Positions 33,909-45,614 of a stretch of 64,000 nucleotides of DNA are shown one piece after another. A model generated the notes under the pieces. That model saw only the letters and a list, made by a program, of their open reading frames with translations, was not told where the DNA came from and made no database searches. The translations under genes were made by a program, and so were the position numbers. Source of the stretch: Cavia porcellus (taxonomy: Eukaryota; Chordata; Mammalia; Rodentia; Caviidae); NCBI RefSeq assembly GCF_034190915.1, contig NW_026947507.1, forward strand, positions 33,331,001-33,395,000, given 5' to 3'. Numbering within the stretch: position 1 is the first letter of the stretch; each line of letters opens with the position of its first letter.

Positions 33909-34190
33909 GTTGTTGTCAGAAAACATGTTGGGCAGTACAGTATGCAAAGAAGAGAGGTTTATTTAGCTTACGGTTTTGGAAGGTGAAAATCAACCACGAT
34001 CAGGCGGTCTCCTCTGCTCACTCTGGTGAAAGTCTCTTGGCTGAGTCACAGTGTGGCTGGAGAAATGGAAAAGAAACTGGCTGTGTGCAGAAAGGAGCCC
34101 TGTGTGAGGTGGCCCTACTTTACAATAACTCACTCATGAGGCCAGTGTTCAGGCACGTAAGGGCACCATACCCCAAAATAATTTGAAAAT
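33909..34190 (-). mobile_element. Solo MaLR-like LTR, inverted and incomplete
   Basis: The complement shows 'gtgactcagccaagagactt', 'ttccaaaaccgtaagctaaa', AATAAACCTCTCTTCTTTGC and an end near TGACAACAACA, matching the 3' portion of the MaLR LTRs elsewhere. The 5' part is more diverged. Confidence 0.65.
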
Positions 34191-34549
34191 GAATACATAC
34201 ATAGAATAGAAACATGCGTAAGACCTAAAATGCAAAGCAATGAAGGACTATTATGTTAATTTGTTTTTTCTTCTTTTTGTACTACTTCATCAATTTTCAA
34301 CATCTGGGGGGCTTATGGTTATTTTGCACTCAATTTGCATGTAAAAAGAACATGATGATCCAGGAAAACACTACTAAAGAAAAATTAATAATGCTCCAAA
34401 ACCTGTGAGAAGAGTAAGATCTCATGAGGTTAAGATGCTGTACTAGAGCTGTATCTTCCTCTCTCCTGCTTACAAGGTTTATAAACAAATGTTTTTATTT
34501 ACTCAAACATAGAGCTGAATTCAAATTTCCATGAAAGGATTCAAACTAG

Positions 34550-34735
34550 AAATGACAATTTTTTATAAATAAACTTTTACTAGAATACAGCTATGCTCAC
34601 TTTTTTACATACTGTCTATGGTTTCTGTATGATGACATAGACCTAAGTCGTTATATCATGCATTGTATGGTCCTCAAAGCCTAAAATATTCACTATCTCT
34701 GGTCCTTCACAGAAAAAGCACCTACAGTAGAGTCT
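34550..34735 (+). mobile_element. hAT-Charlie-type non-autonomous DNA transposon fragment
   Basis: 'ttataaataaacttttacta', then 'tactgtctatggtttctgta', then 'ggtcctcaaagcctaaaata', 'ttcactatctctggtccttc' and 'acagaaaaagcacc' follow the order of a common placental MER element (hAT-Charlie group). The left end and terminal inverted repeats are missing. The exact MER number is not certain. Confidence 0.65.
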
Positions 34736-35039
34736 CACCGGAAAATGTTACACTGAGTACATGGGTGACTATGTCTACCTCTGAAATCTTAATATGTTAA
34801 AACATTCCTTTCCACAGGGTTTTGTTATATGAAAAAGTGATTAGGTCCCCCAAACAAAAGAAGTCATCAAAACATGGTACTACTTTTCAAAAAGTTACTG
34901 GAAAGTTCTTAATGCACAGAAAGTCCATAAATTTAAATTAGAAATGTAACAGATGGCCAAAATATTCTGTTGGGTCTGAACATAAAGAGAATTTGTAAAA
35001 CGGGGGATAGAGCTAAATAAATACCCAGAAAACAGCATG

Positions 35040-35566
35040 GGGGTGTAGAAAATATGAACTAAATTAAAGAGTAAAAAGGAAATCTGCACAGCATCTTCCT
35101 GAAGTTGCAAGACGGAGACAAAGGTTATCTTCAAAAATTAAAAAAAGGCTGACGATTTTCAGGGATTGACGACAGACTATCTTTTTTCAGGAAGCCCACA
35201 AAATTCTAAACAGGATCAGTTGAAAGAAATATCATCACTCACCACATCACAAAAAAAAAAAAAATCAAAAAGGAAGGAGCAGGAATGGGCACAAAAAAGA
35301 TATTTAATGTAGTCAGAGAAAAGGGCGTATTTCTACAAGGAGTAACAACTAGAGTTAAAACTGACCTCCCAAAAACCACTGGCAAATGATGTCTGAAGTA
35401 CAAAAAGGTAATGACTTCAAGCTAGAACTCTGCCTCTAACAAAATTATCTTTCAAAAATGAGAATCAAATAAAACCACTGTCCAAAAGATGAAACTAGAA
35501 GAGTTTATTTCCAACAGATCCTCACTATAACAACTCCTAAATAATGTACTTCAGAAAGTATATACA
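35040..35566 (+). repeat. HAL1/L1-type LINE fragment, part 1
   Basis: Sequence such as 'ggcaaatgatgtctgaagta', 'acttcaagctagaactctgc', 'cccaaaaagatgaaactaga'-like wording and 'aataatgtacttcagaaag' matches the ORF1-side sequence of half-L1 (HAL1) or old L1 elements. It is interrupted by a young SINE at 35,567 and continues after it. Confidence 0.6.
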
Positions 35567-35686
35567 GGGGCTGGGGGTTTAGCTCAGCGGCATAAGCACC
35601 TGCCTTGCAAGCAGGCGGTCGTGAGTTCGATCCCCGGTACCGATAAAAAATGAAAAAGACAAAAAAAAAAAAAAAAAAAAAAAAAA
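35567..35686 (+). repeat. Young ID-type SINE with 14-bp target duplication and long A tail
   Basis: GGGGCTGGGGGTTTAGCTCA head, A box TAGCTCAGCGG, B box GAGTTCGATCCCC, end CCGGTACCGATAAAAAATG, then an A tail of over 25 bases. AGAAAGTATATACA stands at 35,553-35,566 and again at 35,687-35,700. Both promoter boxes match the polymerase III consensus, so this copy may retain promoter activity. Confidence 0.95.
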
Positions 35687-35700
35687 AGAAAGTATATACA

Positions 35701-36010
35701 TCACAGATGTAACATCTGAAATGGGAGAACAGTTAGTAGCAGAAAATGAACACATAAATGTGGTTAAGTCCAAGTGTTCATTGCATTACAACAATAATAA
35801 TATCTAGCATTACACTACAATTATGATAAATATTTTATTACAATTAAAAATTATAATATTATAATTTATGATCATAATATCTAATATTACAATTTACAAA
35901 ACATAAAATAGGGCAACAATAGTAGATGGTGGTGATTAGAGTTTCCTAACATCCCACATTGTTTCTAAGGAACAAGGAGCATAAAAATAGCGATTAATGA
36001 TTAGTTTTAT
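35701..36010 (+). repeat. HAL1/L1-type LINE fragment, part 2
   Basis: Continues the LINE interrupted by the SINE: 'aaatgggagaacagttagta', 'taatatctagcattacacta' and 'aggaacaaggagcataaaaa'. AT-rich with no intact frame. The 3' boundary is not clear. Confidence 0.5.
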
Positions 36011-36270
36011 ATTTTGTTAAATTAAATATATATAGAAAACATTCTAAGAGAAGAACTGGGGGCAAAAATAACAGTAGAATTTACAAGTTTCCAAATAGAA
36101 AAAAAAATAGAGAAAATAAGCAACATAAATGAAGCAGGCCAAATAAGACACCTGCCAAGGATAGGTCAATAATCACAATAAATGTAAATGGACTAAAGCT
36201 TATACTTAAAGACTGAGATCATCAAATCAATAATTGCTAATCTTCCTAAGTGCTATTTTCATACTATTAT

Positions 36271-36655
36271 TGCTGTGTTTAGATGTCCCCCAAAGCCTCA
36301 TGCAGTCATAGGTGGGGCTTTTATAAAGGTGACTATATCTACAGTTTGTGACGCTACAACCGATTCATGGTGCAATGCTAGGATCAAGGGTACTAGCATT
36401 AAGGGTGTGAGTACTACCTGCAGTAAGTAGCCTAGATAAGATATAAAGGATAAAAAGAGCTGTGGACAGCCCTTGTTGCTTTGCTGCCTTCTGCCCATCA
36501 TGAACTATTTCTCCTCTACAGTGCCTGTCTCCCATATACCCTGCCTTGGAGCCAAGTATGGACTGAGACCTTTACAACCTGTGCATTAAATAAACTTCTC
36601 CTCCTTTAATTTTGGGTATCAGGCATTTTGTCTCAGTAATAAGAAAAGTAAGACA
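36271..36655 (+). mobile_element. Solo MaLR LTR
   Basis: Starts TGCTGTGTTTAGATGTCCCC and ends near AGTAAGACA. Contains TATA-like GATATAAAGGATAAAAAG, 'ccctgccttggagccaagta' and AATAAACTTCTCCTCC. Same family plan as the copies at 12.1, 55.3 and 58.6 kb. Confidence 0.85.
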
Positions 36656-36813
36656 TATCAAAATGAAAATATACATAAAATATCATGATTCTACTTATAA
36701 GAAGTACTTACAGCAGTCAAAATCATTAGCACAGAAAGTTAAACAGTCATGGTCAAGAACTGAGGAGTTACTGGTACAGTGCAATAGAGTGTCTGTTATA
36801 AAGATGGAAGACA

Positions 36814-36983
36814 GGGCCAGGGATTTAGCTCAGTGGCACAATCGCCTGCACAGCATGCACAAAGGTCCTGTGTTCAATCCCTAATGTAAGACTGGGCAAG
36901 GGATTTAGCTCAGAGACACAACTGCCTGCATGGCATGTGCAAGGTTGCGAGTTTGATCCCCAGTACCAAAAAATAAATCTATA
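36814..36983 (+). repeat. Dimeric ID-type SINE inserted as one unit
   Basis: Two ID-like monomers stand head to tail. The first (36,814-36,889) has GGGATTTAGCTCAGTGGCAC and GTGTTCAATCCC. The second (36,890-36,976) has GGGATTTAGCTCAGAGACAC and GAGTTTGATCCCC with TACCAAAAAATAAA tail. A perfect 17-base duplication TATAAAGATGGAAGACA brackets the whole pair (36,797-36,813 and 36,984-37,000), with no duplication between monomers. Confidence 0.95.
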
Positions 36984-37004
36984 TATAAAGATGGAAGACA
37001 TTAG

Positions 37005-37135
37005 GAAAAAGACAGTGACAGTGGTCACAGATGCCCTGAAGTGTAAGTATATTTAATGCCCCTGAACTGTACTCTTAAAGTCGTTAAAATGGTAAATTTT
37101 ATGTAAATTTTACAATAAAAATATGTTAAGGATAT
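37005..37135 (+). repeat. L1 3'-end fragment (L1ME-like)
   Basis: 'gcccctgaactgtactctta', 'aagtcgttaaaatggtaaat' and 'tttacaataaaaatatg' are the standard 3' terminal wording of old L1 elements on the plus strand. Confidence 0.8.
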
Positions 37136-37309
37136 ACATAAATAAAAACTATAAAGTATAAGACCATCCATCACTAAAAATAGTCAAGGACACTGAGCTG
37201 ATTGAGACAAAAGGACTATTCATACAAACTATAATTTATTTTCACCTGAAAAAAAGAAAGTCTAATTAAATCTCTAGATATAAGTTTATAAAAAATTCAG
37301 AAGCTACAA

Positions 37310-37560
37310 AATGAGCACACAACACTTAAGATGAAGAGACTTTAAGAGGCTGAACAACCAAATGTTGTATGTGTCCCTCCTATGAATCACAATTCCAACA
37401 AAGATGGATGCATGTGGAAAGTGTAAACAAAGTCTGGGTATTATCAGGTGATTTTTTAAAGAATGATTACTAATTTTTAGGTGTTAAAATGGCATAGTAG
37501 TTATGTATAATAAAGACCTTATCAAGTTGAAATATCTGAAATATTCAGGGAGTGTGTTTT
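37310..37560. repeat. Ancient repeat 3' end, family uncertain
   Basis: 'ggtattatcaggtgattttt', 'gattactaatttttaggtgt' and 'taaaatggcatagtagttat' resemble a widespread old mammalian repeat end. I cannot name the family. Confidence 0.35.
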
Positions 37561-37599
37561 CCCTCTACTGAGCAAAGAAGAAAATCTAGCAGGCCATAT

Positions 37600-37975
37600 A
37601 ATTCTCAAATGGCAGAGACTGCTGGCTGCCTCCCAGTATCTATGGCCCCCTTCCTCTTTACAAAAGGATCCCAATTTTTAGCTGCACCCACTACTATTCC
37701 TTGCTTCTCCCTTGGAGCCAAGTATGACTATGTGACTAGGCTCTGGTCAATAAGACATAAGCAAAAATATTGGGTGGGGTATCCTAAAGGTGTCCTTACA
37801 AGACGGGAGGTACACTCATCCTCCACTTTTCCTTTCCTCTGCCTGGAACACAATGTGATGGCTGGAGCTTTTGCAGCTCCCTGTGAGGATCAGGATCACA
37901 GTATATGGGAGCAGTGAAGTAGGAGTCTTGCTCTTGATAACCAAAACTACTCCATTCTGAATTGCCTACTTAATA
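37600..37975. repeat. Ancient interspersed repeat, family uncertain
   Basis: 'gactatgtgactaggctctg', 'gtcaataagacataagcaaa' and 'aatgtgatggctggagcttt' are phrases of a familiar old mammalian repeat, probably an LTR or LINE 3' region. A 121-codon plus frame (37,552-37,917) lies across it and is most likely incidental. Confidence 0.4.
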
Positions 37976-38760
37976 GCTTATTCTATACAGGACAGAATAT
38001 AAGACATTTTTCTATTATGTGTTACTATTATTCCTTCACGTAGGTGCAGGAAAGAATCTTTGCTGGTAAAAATATCTGCATGGTTTGTGGCCCAGCAGAT
38101 ATTTAAACCGAGATTCTCTCTCTCACATGTTTGTGGGGTCTTTGGTGGCTCCAAAATCCCTGTAATGTGGGTGACACAATCAAGTCCTCTATTTGCACCC
38201 CTCCTCCACCTGCACCTGAAATTTACTCTCCTGCTCCCCACAGGATGCATGCCTTGGGCAGAGATTAGATGACTCTAGGTTGACGCTCCACTCCCACTGG
38301 GCCCAACTGGCCCACGAGAATCACACCAAACCACATGCACAAATCCACCAACACATTTAGCAGAAGAAGCCCCGTCCCAGCTGCTCCCCCACTCTCACCA
38401 CCAGGATACTTCACAGGGTACCAGCCAGGGCTCCCAGTTCCAGGGCCAAGAGGCTGCAGCCTAGAAGGCCTCCCGCTGGTCCAGGTGAGGGAGTTGCTGG
38501 CCCCCAAGCCAGCCTCCTCCAGAAGGATGCCAGCCAACACAGCCAAGGCTGCTTCACACAAATCCCTGCACAAATCCCATACTAATGTCTTTTATGCTCT
38601 CCAAGTGAGCATTTTCAAGAACTGTGAAGCTGATGCTCTGAAAAATCTCCATTTTAGTCTGTCTTGAAACAAAATAAGTTTCAAGTAATTGCTCTCTGGT
38701 GCATCTTGAGATGTTAGTCAAATATTGCAATTCAACAGGCTGCCTCAAAAACAGTAAACA

Positions 38761-38848
38761 GGGGCCAGGGATTTAGCTCCGTGGCATAAGCACCTGCCTG
38801 ACAAGCACGAGGTCATGAGTTCGATCCCTAGTACCAAAACAAACAAAC
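38761..38848 (+). repeat. ID-type SINE with 11-bp target duplication
   Basis: GGGGCCAGGGATTTAGCTCC head with A box, B box GAGTTCGATCCC, end TAGTACCAAAAC plus (AAAC)n tail. AACAGTAAACA flanks it at 38,750-38,760 and 38,849-38,859. Confidence 0.93.
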
Positions 38849-38859
38849 AACAGTAAACA

Positions 38860-39730
38860 ACTTCATAACATAAATCCATGATAAAAACTCTAAAGAAAAG
38901 TGAACAAACAGTTAACAGCATTTGAAGGAGCAGTTGTCTGTGCTGTGTTGGAGTAGAAGTATGTGTAAGAGCTTCAGAGGGAATGTTCTGGATGAGTATG
39001 GATAACTATCCATTTTATTACTGTAAATTAAAATTTATACACATATTATGTACTTATAACTTACGAATTTAAAAGAAAAGACACCAGATAAATCTAAACT
39101 CCATACACAACACTTTGGATAAGGTTACACTCTAAGAATTAAACTATGAACTCCAGGAGGCAGCTGGTCAACAACCAGCTTAGCAGTAGGTTGAAGGTTT
39201 TCCTGAAGGCATCACGGTGTGGTTCTGGGGCCTTATAGAGTGGTGATTGACTCTGTGATCAGTTAATCAATGCCCTCAACCAGTGTAGCATCCGGATCAT
39301 CTGGAAAGACTGCCTGGGGGAAAATACTTCAGAGTGGATACTTGGTGCCTCATCAGCAGGAAAAGGAAAGAGTCTTCAGGGTGGAACAGGAGCCTTGACC
39401 AAAAGATTCAGTGAGTGGATCATGTGGCAATCTCACATGGCTCTATTGTGGCCCTGTGAGCTACAAGGACAGGGGATTGTTTTTGTTTGTTTGTCTGTTA
39501 CATGGGATTGTTTTTACACTATGTTGTCCAGTACCTTTCAAAATTGCCACAGCAACCTTCTTCTTTGCAGTTTGTCTGTGGGAAAAAGTAAGTACTGGTC
39601 ATATAGATTATACTGTTTCTGCTATCAAAGCAATATAAGCTGTAATATAGATACTAATGACAGCTGACACACTGTTTTGGCATGCTTATCCCATGTGGTC
39701 CTCAGGATGACTTTAATCCTGTGAGAAGAA
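38860..39730. other. Unassigned non-coding stretch
   Basis: About 870 bases, unique-looking. 'ctctgtgatcagttaatcaa' and 'ccctcaaccagtgtagcatc' lie near 39,250. No gene is supported. Confidence 0.35.
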
Positions 39731-39734
39731 TGCA

Positions 39735-39940
39735 CAGGCAAGTGTTAGAGTAACTGATGTCCAGATCCAAATCCCGGCTCGACTTTGAATGTGTTACCTT
39801 AGATAAGACATGAAAGCTCTTTGGGCTCAATTTTCTCAGTGTAAAGTAAGGATAACGGTAGTACCACTTTATAGAGTTGCTATGAGAATTAAATGAATTA
39901 ATATTCCTAAAGTTTCTGGTATACAGCGATATACCAGGGG
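39735..39940 (+). repeat. MIR SINE fragment
   Basis: 'ccagatccaaatcccggctc', then 'gaatgtgttaccttagataa', 'ctcaattttctcagtgtaaa', 'aaggataacggtagtaccac' and 'tgctatgagaattaaatgaa'. The full order of MIR landmarks on the plus strand. Confidence 0.9.
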
Positions 39941-39949
39941 TATACATCT

Positions 39950-40080
39950 GCTATTTCAATAATTAGCACTGTTCCCATTTCACAGACTAACTAGCTGAGC
40001 TCAGAGTGGTAAATTACCTGAGTTCCATAATTAGTAAATGGATTCTAGTTAGTCTAAGCCAGATAGGTTAGATTCATCCA
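39950..40080 (-). repeat. MIR SINE fragment, inverted
   Basis: 'cccatttcacagactaacta', 'gctgagctcagagtggtaaa' and 'ttacctgagttccataatta' are the complement of the MIR core. It stands tail to tail with the MIR just upstream. Confidence 0.7.
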
Positions 40081-41645
40081 TCATAAGCTTAACCATTAGA
40101 CTGTATAAACTTGAGAGTTTTGGCAGGCAGGTTGATCTTCCTGGTCCTCTTCAATCTTGGAGCATCTAGGTTAGGTGAATTACTCAGGATCTGATAATTG
40201 CTCTTGCAGGCCAAAAAGAGCAAGTCTGTGGGCCTCTCAAATGAGACCCTAGCTGAGATCTGGTATGGTCCGGCTGCAGCGAACCTTCCCTCCAATCACC
40301 CCCAGGCAGACAATCACACCCTGTCTGCCTCATCACTGAATTCTACAGTTCTCCAAAGTTGCACTGGAATTTTTCATCATGGAGCTTTCACTCCCAGCAA
40401 TATGCCAATTAAACTACATTTCTATAACCTCGGGTAAATTATATGGGCCCATCTTCAGCTGGCCATAAGCAGAAATGCTGCCTTTGAAACCCTTCTAACC
40501 TCCTACACTATGGGATGGACCTGGAGGGTGGAAAACGGTCCCTCTATCCTGCTCAAGGACCTCCACTGTCATACCACAAAGTGCAGTAGCACGGTCAGAC
40601 GGCCAGGTCCAGGTCTGCAACAGACACCCAGGAGGGCTTGAGTAAGCCACACTGCCTCCCTGAACACCAATGTCACCTTTTGTGAAGCAGATAAAATGAA
40701 CGAGATGATATATAAGTTTCCTCTCATTCTTTGATCTTCATATCCATATTTTAATTCACAGCCGAATCTCATTTTGATTTGACCACATTCAAAAACAGCT
40801 CAAAAAATTCTCACTTTGGAGAGAGACACACACTGATTTCCATAATTCATACATGCAAAGCGATGCTGTTGCTATTTGCAATTGTGAAGGGATAAAGGCA
40901 CTTTCAAAAATCCCAATGTGAGCTGCTAGGACCACTGAGAAGAAAAACCTATTAGCCTGATAACCATACATTACATGAAACTTAAGGCTTAAAAGCTTTT
41001 CTCCTGAATAAGGAATAAACTAGGGCTATTCTTATCCAATTCATGCTAATCAGCCTCAGACTACATGAGCCTGTGTGCAACTTTATGTATGTGCATGTGC
41101 CAGCAGATCAAAGATTTTTTCAGAAATTTAAAAAATAAATGAGAAAGTATTGTGAATATCTCCAAACAGGGCAGCATGTATTACAATGATCATCTCAAAA
41201 TGAAATTGGGTAACTTATGGAAGATACTAGAATGATTCATAATTTTATTCTTGGCCCTGTATTGATATAATGCTTGCTAATAAACTAATGTAGCAAATAA
41301 TTTTTTCAAAAAAAGTGACAAAATCAAACAAGTAACAGCCCACTGCATGTACTTTCAGGTACTAGCAGTTTGATTCCTGAGAACATTCTTTCAATCAGAA
41401 GCAGACATAAAATGCAAATACTGGTAAGTTTTCTCTTCTTCCAAACATCATAGTTTGTACTTTTATCCTTGAAAGCTATATTAAGATGACTTTCTTTAAT
41501 AAAATTAACATCAAGTATCTAATGTATCTTTTCAGAAGCGTGATCCATGATAAATGCAAATGAAGATGATAAATTTCTCCACACATGTTCAGAAAGTTTC
41601 ACAATCTATGTGGCATATCTCTTAATGTCCCAACAGCATTGAATG
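40081..41645. other. Unassigned non-coding stretch
   Basis: About 1.6 kb with short frames only and no recognised repeats apart from traces. Probably intronic or intergenic. Confidence 0.4.
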
Positions 41646-41649
41646 TTTC

Positions 41650-42290
41650 ATCAAAAATTTATCTTTGGTACAGTGATGCTCTGGGAGAGGAAAAGGAAAA
41701 AGGCACATAATCCAGGAAGCTGAGGCATGATATAGGTAAAGGCCAGGCTATTACTCTTAATGATAATGCCAAACTTACCCTGAACACTTTGCCTAATTAG
41801 ACTTCACACAGGGGAAAAATGTTTTAACATTTAACAAGTATAATGGTGCCATCAATGTACACAAATCAAACCTGATAAGGAGTATTGCTTATTAAAGAGA
41901 AAGACAGATGGCTATGGGAAAGGTATAATCATTAAATGTAGAATTTCAAAGGTTCCAGCTGTGAACACCAGCCACACACTTTAAAATTACCACTTCTCCA
42001 CAGAAACTCAATGCATTATTTAAGGCTATCGTCTTGCTCGGTAGGCTACAGATACACCCACACCATAGATTTAATAAAAATAACTTGATTCAGATAGATT
42101 GTCCTCGCTGCTTCTCAGAGCTCAGTCTTCTAAACCATGTTGGCTGATGTCAAAATCCCAGAATCAAGATGTTCAGCATTGTTTCCTCTTATAATTGCTT
42201 CAGTTAGGTAATTAGCTTTCCTTTTAATTACCTTCAAAAACACTTACTGAGTGGGAAGACTTCCTGACTCTCTTAAATCCAGCCCACCAC
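41650..42290. promoter_or_regulatory. Candidate conserved non-coding element
   Basis: About 640 bases free of recognisable repeats, with evenly mixed composition and clustered short sites: CCTAATTAGACTT, TTTAATTACC, GGTAATTAGC, paired AACAAG and ACAAA (SOX-like) words and an E-box CAGCTG at about 41,958. The density of homeodomain-type cores at 42,205-42,230 is notable. Function is inferred from texture and motifs only. Confidence 0.3.
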
Positions 42291-42714
42291 AAGATTATGA
42301 ATATATAATTTGTTCATAGGTAGCTTTTAAGAAAACTCACATGATGCAGGGATATAGTTTAAAACACGCTTACAAATTGCAAACAAGAGTAAAAGATTGC
42401 TAAGGATGGTTTTTCCTTGTGTTTTACCCACTGCCAGCTTCATGCTCAAATATATGGATCTTCCCATGTGATTTGCCCAATCAGGCACTCAGACTCATAC
42501 TACCTATGTTGACTGTGGAATTAATTACTGGGCTTGTGTGTCCCACACATACTCATCCGGAACCCACCACGCTACACACTGTGCTATACTTGTTATAGTT
42601 TAAATTTCAGCCATTGTGCCATGGGACGTCACGGTTTGTTTCAATGATGACAACCCAACACAAGTGCTGTTCAGCATGTTTTCCTTGGTATGTGGAGGTT
42701 ATCACAGCAACTGT

Positions 42715-42850
42715 ATGAGCAGTAGATTTAGAGGCAAGCAGACATGTGTTCAAATGCTAGTTGTCTAGCATAGTCATCTGATATATCTGTCTGGTCCTCA
42801 GTTCCTCCAATATTTTTGTGTGTATTAAATAAATTCCACCCCAAAAGTAC
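42715..42850 (+). repeat. Decayed MIR SINE
   Basis: 'gcaagcagacatgtgttcaa', 'gctagttgtctagcatagtc' and 'ctggtcctcagttcctccaa' follow the MIR order (B-box relic, then the 'cctcagtttcctc' block) with many changes. Confidence 0.55.
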
Positions 42851-43604
42851 TTTAAATACATAATGTTGAACATATTTCTACATTATATTTATATTATAAA
42901 TATTATATTTTTTATCTATATTTCTACAAAAATGCCTTATTTTAATTGAAAAATCAATTCAACTCCTGACTTAATCACAAGGATACACATTTCAGAAAGT
43001 TCCACACATGTTCAGAAAATTTATTTTTCTTTGGGTACATATAATCCCTTTCTTGGCTTATGTCCTCAAACTCTTCAGAGCTATTCTTACCAAAGAGTTT
43101 CCATAAAGATTACGGATTTAAAATGCATAGAACAAAGGATTTCACATTTTAATCCACTAGCTGTATATACACAGATGAAGCTGAGATCATTTAGAATCAA
43201 TTAATTTTGATTTCTGATGTTGCTAACTCAACAGGAAACAAATGCTAATCCCCATGTCCTTGAAGTAGGCACTGAGCTTAGCAACCCCAAGAAAGATGTT
43301 CTACATACTGCTCTGCTCTAGCATAATGCACACCCTTCTTTGTAGTATCTGCTCCCCTATGATCTCCTGTGGTCAGAATCCCCTCTTTTATCATCTGAAT
43401 ATCTCTAGCAACAAACACAAGGCCAGGTACACAAGAGTCCCTCCCCAGAATCTGAACAACTTGAGAGCCGCCAGGTGTGCAACTGGCTTCTTGCAGAGAT
43501 AGCTAAAATTACCTACTCATCAGACCTTGTACCTAACGATGTCACACATCCCATCAAGAGCAGATGATGTGAACAAGCGAGCTTCATTTCTAACAGTATC
43601 ACTC

Positions 43605-43715
43605 CAGTAAGCAGCTGGGCCATCATGGATAAATCACTTCATGTCACTGGGCCTCTTTCAGCTTACCTGCAAATATGGGATCACCTTAAACGAGTAATTA
43701 CTTTTGCAAAATATT
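43605..43715 (+). repeat. Decayed MIR SINE
   Basis: 'gtaagcagctgggccatcat', 'ggataaatcacttcatgtca', 'ctgggcctctttcagcttac' and 'ctgcaaatatgggatcacct' match the central and 3' MIR parts. Confidence 0.65.
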
Positions 43716-44814
43716 AACCCTAGGCCAATGATCTCAGAAATGCTTTCGTTGTCATTGATATATTCTTGCTAGCCAATATTAGGTCTCTTCATTACTTCTA
43801 ACTCTAACAAGTTATTAAACAGACAAGGGATGGCAAAACTTTTAGAGCTTTCAATGTTATGAACAGCCTTCTGCAGCACAAGTATCACAAGTGCCCGCTA
43901 CTGGACTACACTATAAAACCAAGCCTGCAAGTCCTCCAGAAAAAAGTACCTCTTTCAAATGCACAATTTGACTATTATACAGATTTGTAATTCAAATAAA
44001 TTAACTGAATGATCATGGTCAACTTTAAGTTTTCTCTACTCATTTCCTAAATTTGCTCTACAATGACCAAGAGCAGCAAACCCTGGCCATTTCATATGAG
44101 CACGGCATTTACACTAAGAATAAACCAACAATCCTGATGCAAACTAGAGAAAGGAGTTTAAAGAAACTAATGTTCCGGTGTCCTTTCCCCCAGGCCAAGC
44201 TGGCTCCACGGGCGAAAGAAGCACCTCCTCATGCTTTCAGGGAACTAACTTTACAAAGCACCTCCACCTGCCCAACTCTGGTGAAAAACACAGACATGCA
44301 CAGGTTCCCCCTAGGTCACCAAAGAAATCTCCCATTTCTGAGGATGGTGCTAATCCGCAAGGAGCAAGAAATATGGACAACTGGTTTGTGAGGCCACTGT
44401 GTTGAGTGGGACAGAAATCAGAATATCTGTAGTTCCTGCTCTCCTCTTCCATTTCCATCAAGCACTAAACATAAGACATGGTTCTTAATAAAAGATCTAA
44501 ACCAGTAACTTTTGCAGCCTCTGTCATTCACAAATAGTGGCCCTGGCTCACTCATGTTCTCAAAGGAAGGTAAAAAGCCAATTCCAGTGAAGTTGGATAA
44601 ATTCCCTTATAGGCTCAAGGATATTAATGGGGAAAACTCTCATGATTTTTAATTATTTAAGTGACTAACAGGTTGTCTACTTTGAGACAGCCTGAGACCT
44701 CCAACACCGAACCAGCTTTCTTGATCCAACAGAGTAACTGGTTTTCTGTTCAGATTTTGGCTTTAGCCACCATTTTGACTGAAGAATCAATTCACAGGCC
44801 ACAAATTTCATTGA
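43716..44814. other. Unassigned non-coding stretch
   Basis: A 112-codon plus frame (44,053-44,391) overlaps other short frames, has no domain and no convincing splice sites, and is taken as chance. Nothing else was recognised. Confidence 0.35.
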
Positions 44815-44930
44815 TTTTCAATTAAACACCACTTTCATCTTGATGATCAAATTCCTATTTTATGGATTAAGAACTTGCCCATGACCACGGAGTGCATCTG
44901 CTCTAGAATCATTTCTCCATCAATTTAGCT
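44815..44930 (-). repeat. Possible MIR SINE, inverted
   Basis: 'attcctattttatggattaa', 'gaacttgcccatgaccacgg' and 'ctgctctagaatcatt' resemble the complement of the MIR core. Weak match. Confidence 0.4.
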
Positions 44931-45614
44931 TCCTTCTGTGGCAACCAGTCTACCCATTAAGTTCCATCCTGTCACCCAGGCTTGGGGATCTATAGGCTGT
45001 GAGTTTAGTGATAAGTGGAAATGAAGCTCCTGGCATGCTACTGACAGAAGCATGGGTACTTCCAAAATACGTCTCCCCAAAACCACAAGTCTTTTCCCTT
45101 GGCTCCCTTTATATAGCCACAAAGGAACTCAAGTAAACCTAATTTCTATGTAGGTAGAACCCTGGGAGTTCTGAGTTACTTATGTCCATGGAAATCCAAG
45201 AGGTACCTATTTCCTATCCACTTGTATATAAGTGGAAGTCAAATAAGGAAGAGAATGCTATTATCTTTTAAGCAACTAAATAAAGCAGCCAAGGGACACC
45301 AGGAAGTCGTTGCTCAGTAGCAAGGCCCAGTCACTGTCTCATGGCCCTTGGTCTATATTTAAGCATTATATATAATGCTTTTAACAATGTTTGAAAGGGA
45401 TGGAGGTTTTCCAGGGTTCATTTCCATACCCAGGAACCTTATCACAGCGACAAGTACAGAGTGAGGCTCCAAGGACACACTTGATTACAATAGTTTAAAA
45501 CATATGAAAGACCACCCAAGTGCAACTAGGAGATTCAGGATCCAGGGAGAGCGTGACATTCTCCTGTCTTCTAAATTCTAAACTGTCTTCCAAAGGGAAA
45601 ATTCTCGTTTTCTC

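Noticed and set aside
35567..35686. tRNA-like sequence with A and B boxes, considered as a tRNA gene
   Set aside because: It is a SINE: followed by an A-rich tail, flanked by target duplications, repeated many times in the window, and does not fold into a full cloverleaf with acceptor stem.
37552..37917. 121-codon plus-strand frame
   Set aside because: Lies over sequence that reads as an old interspersed repeat.
44053..44391. 112-codon plus-strand frame
   Set aside because: Overlapped by two other frames of similar length and unsupported by splice sites or domains.
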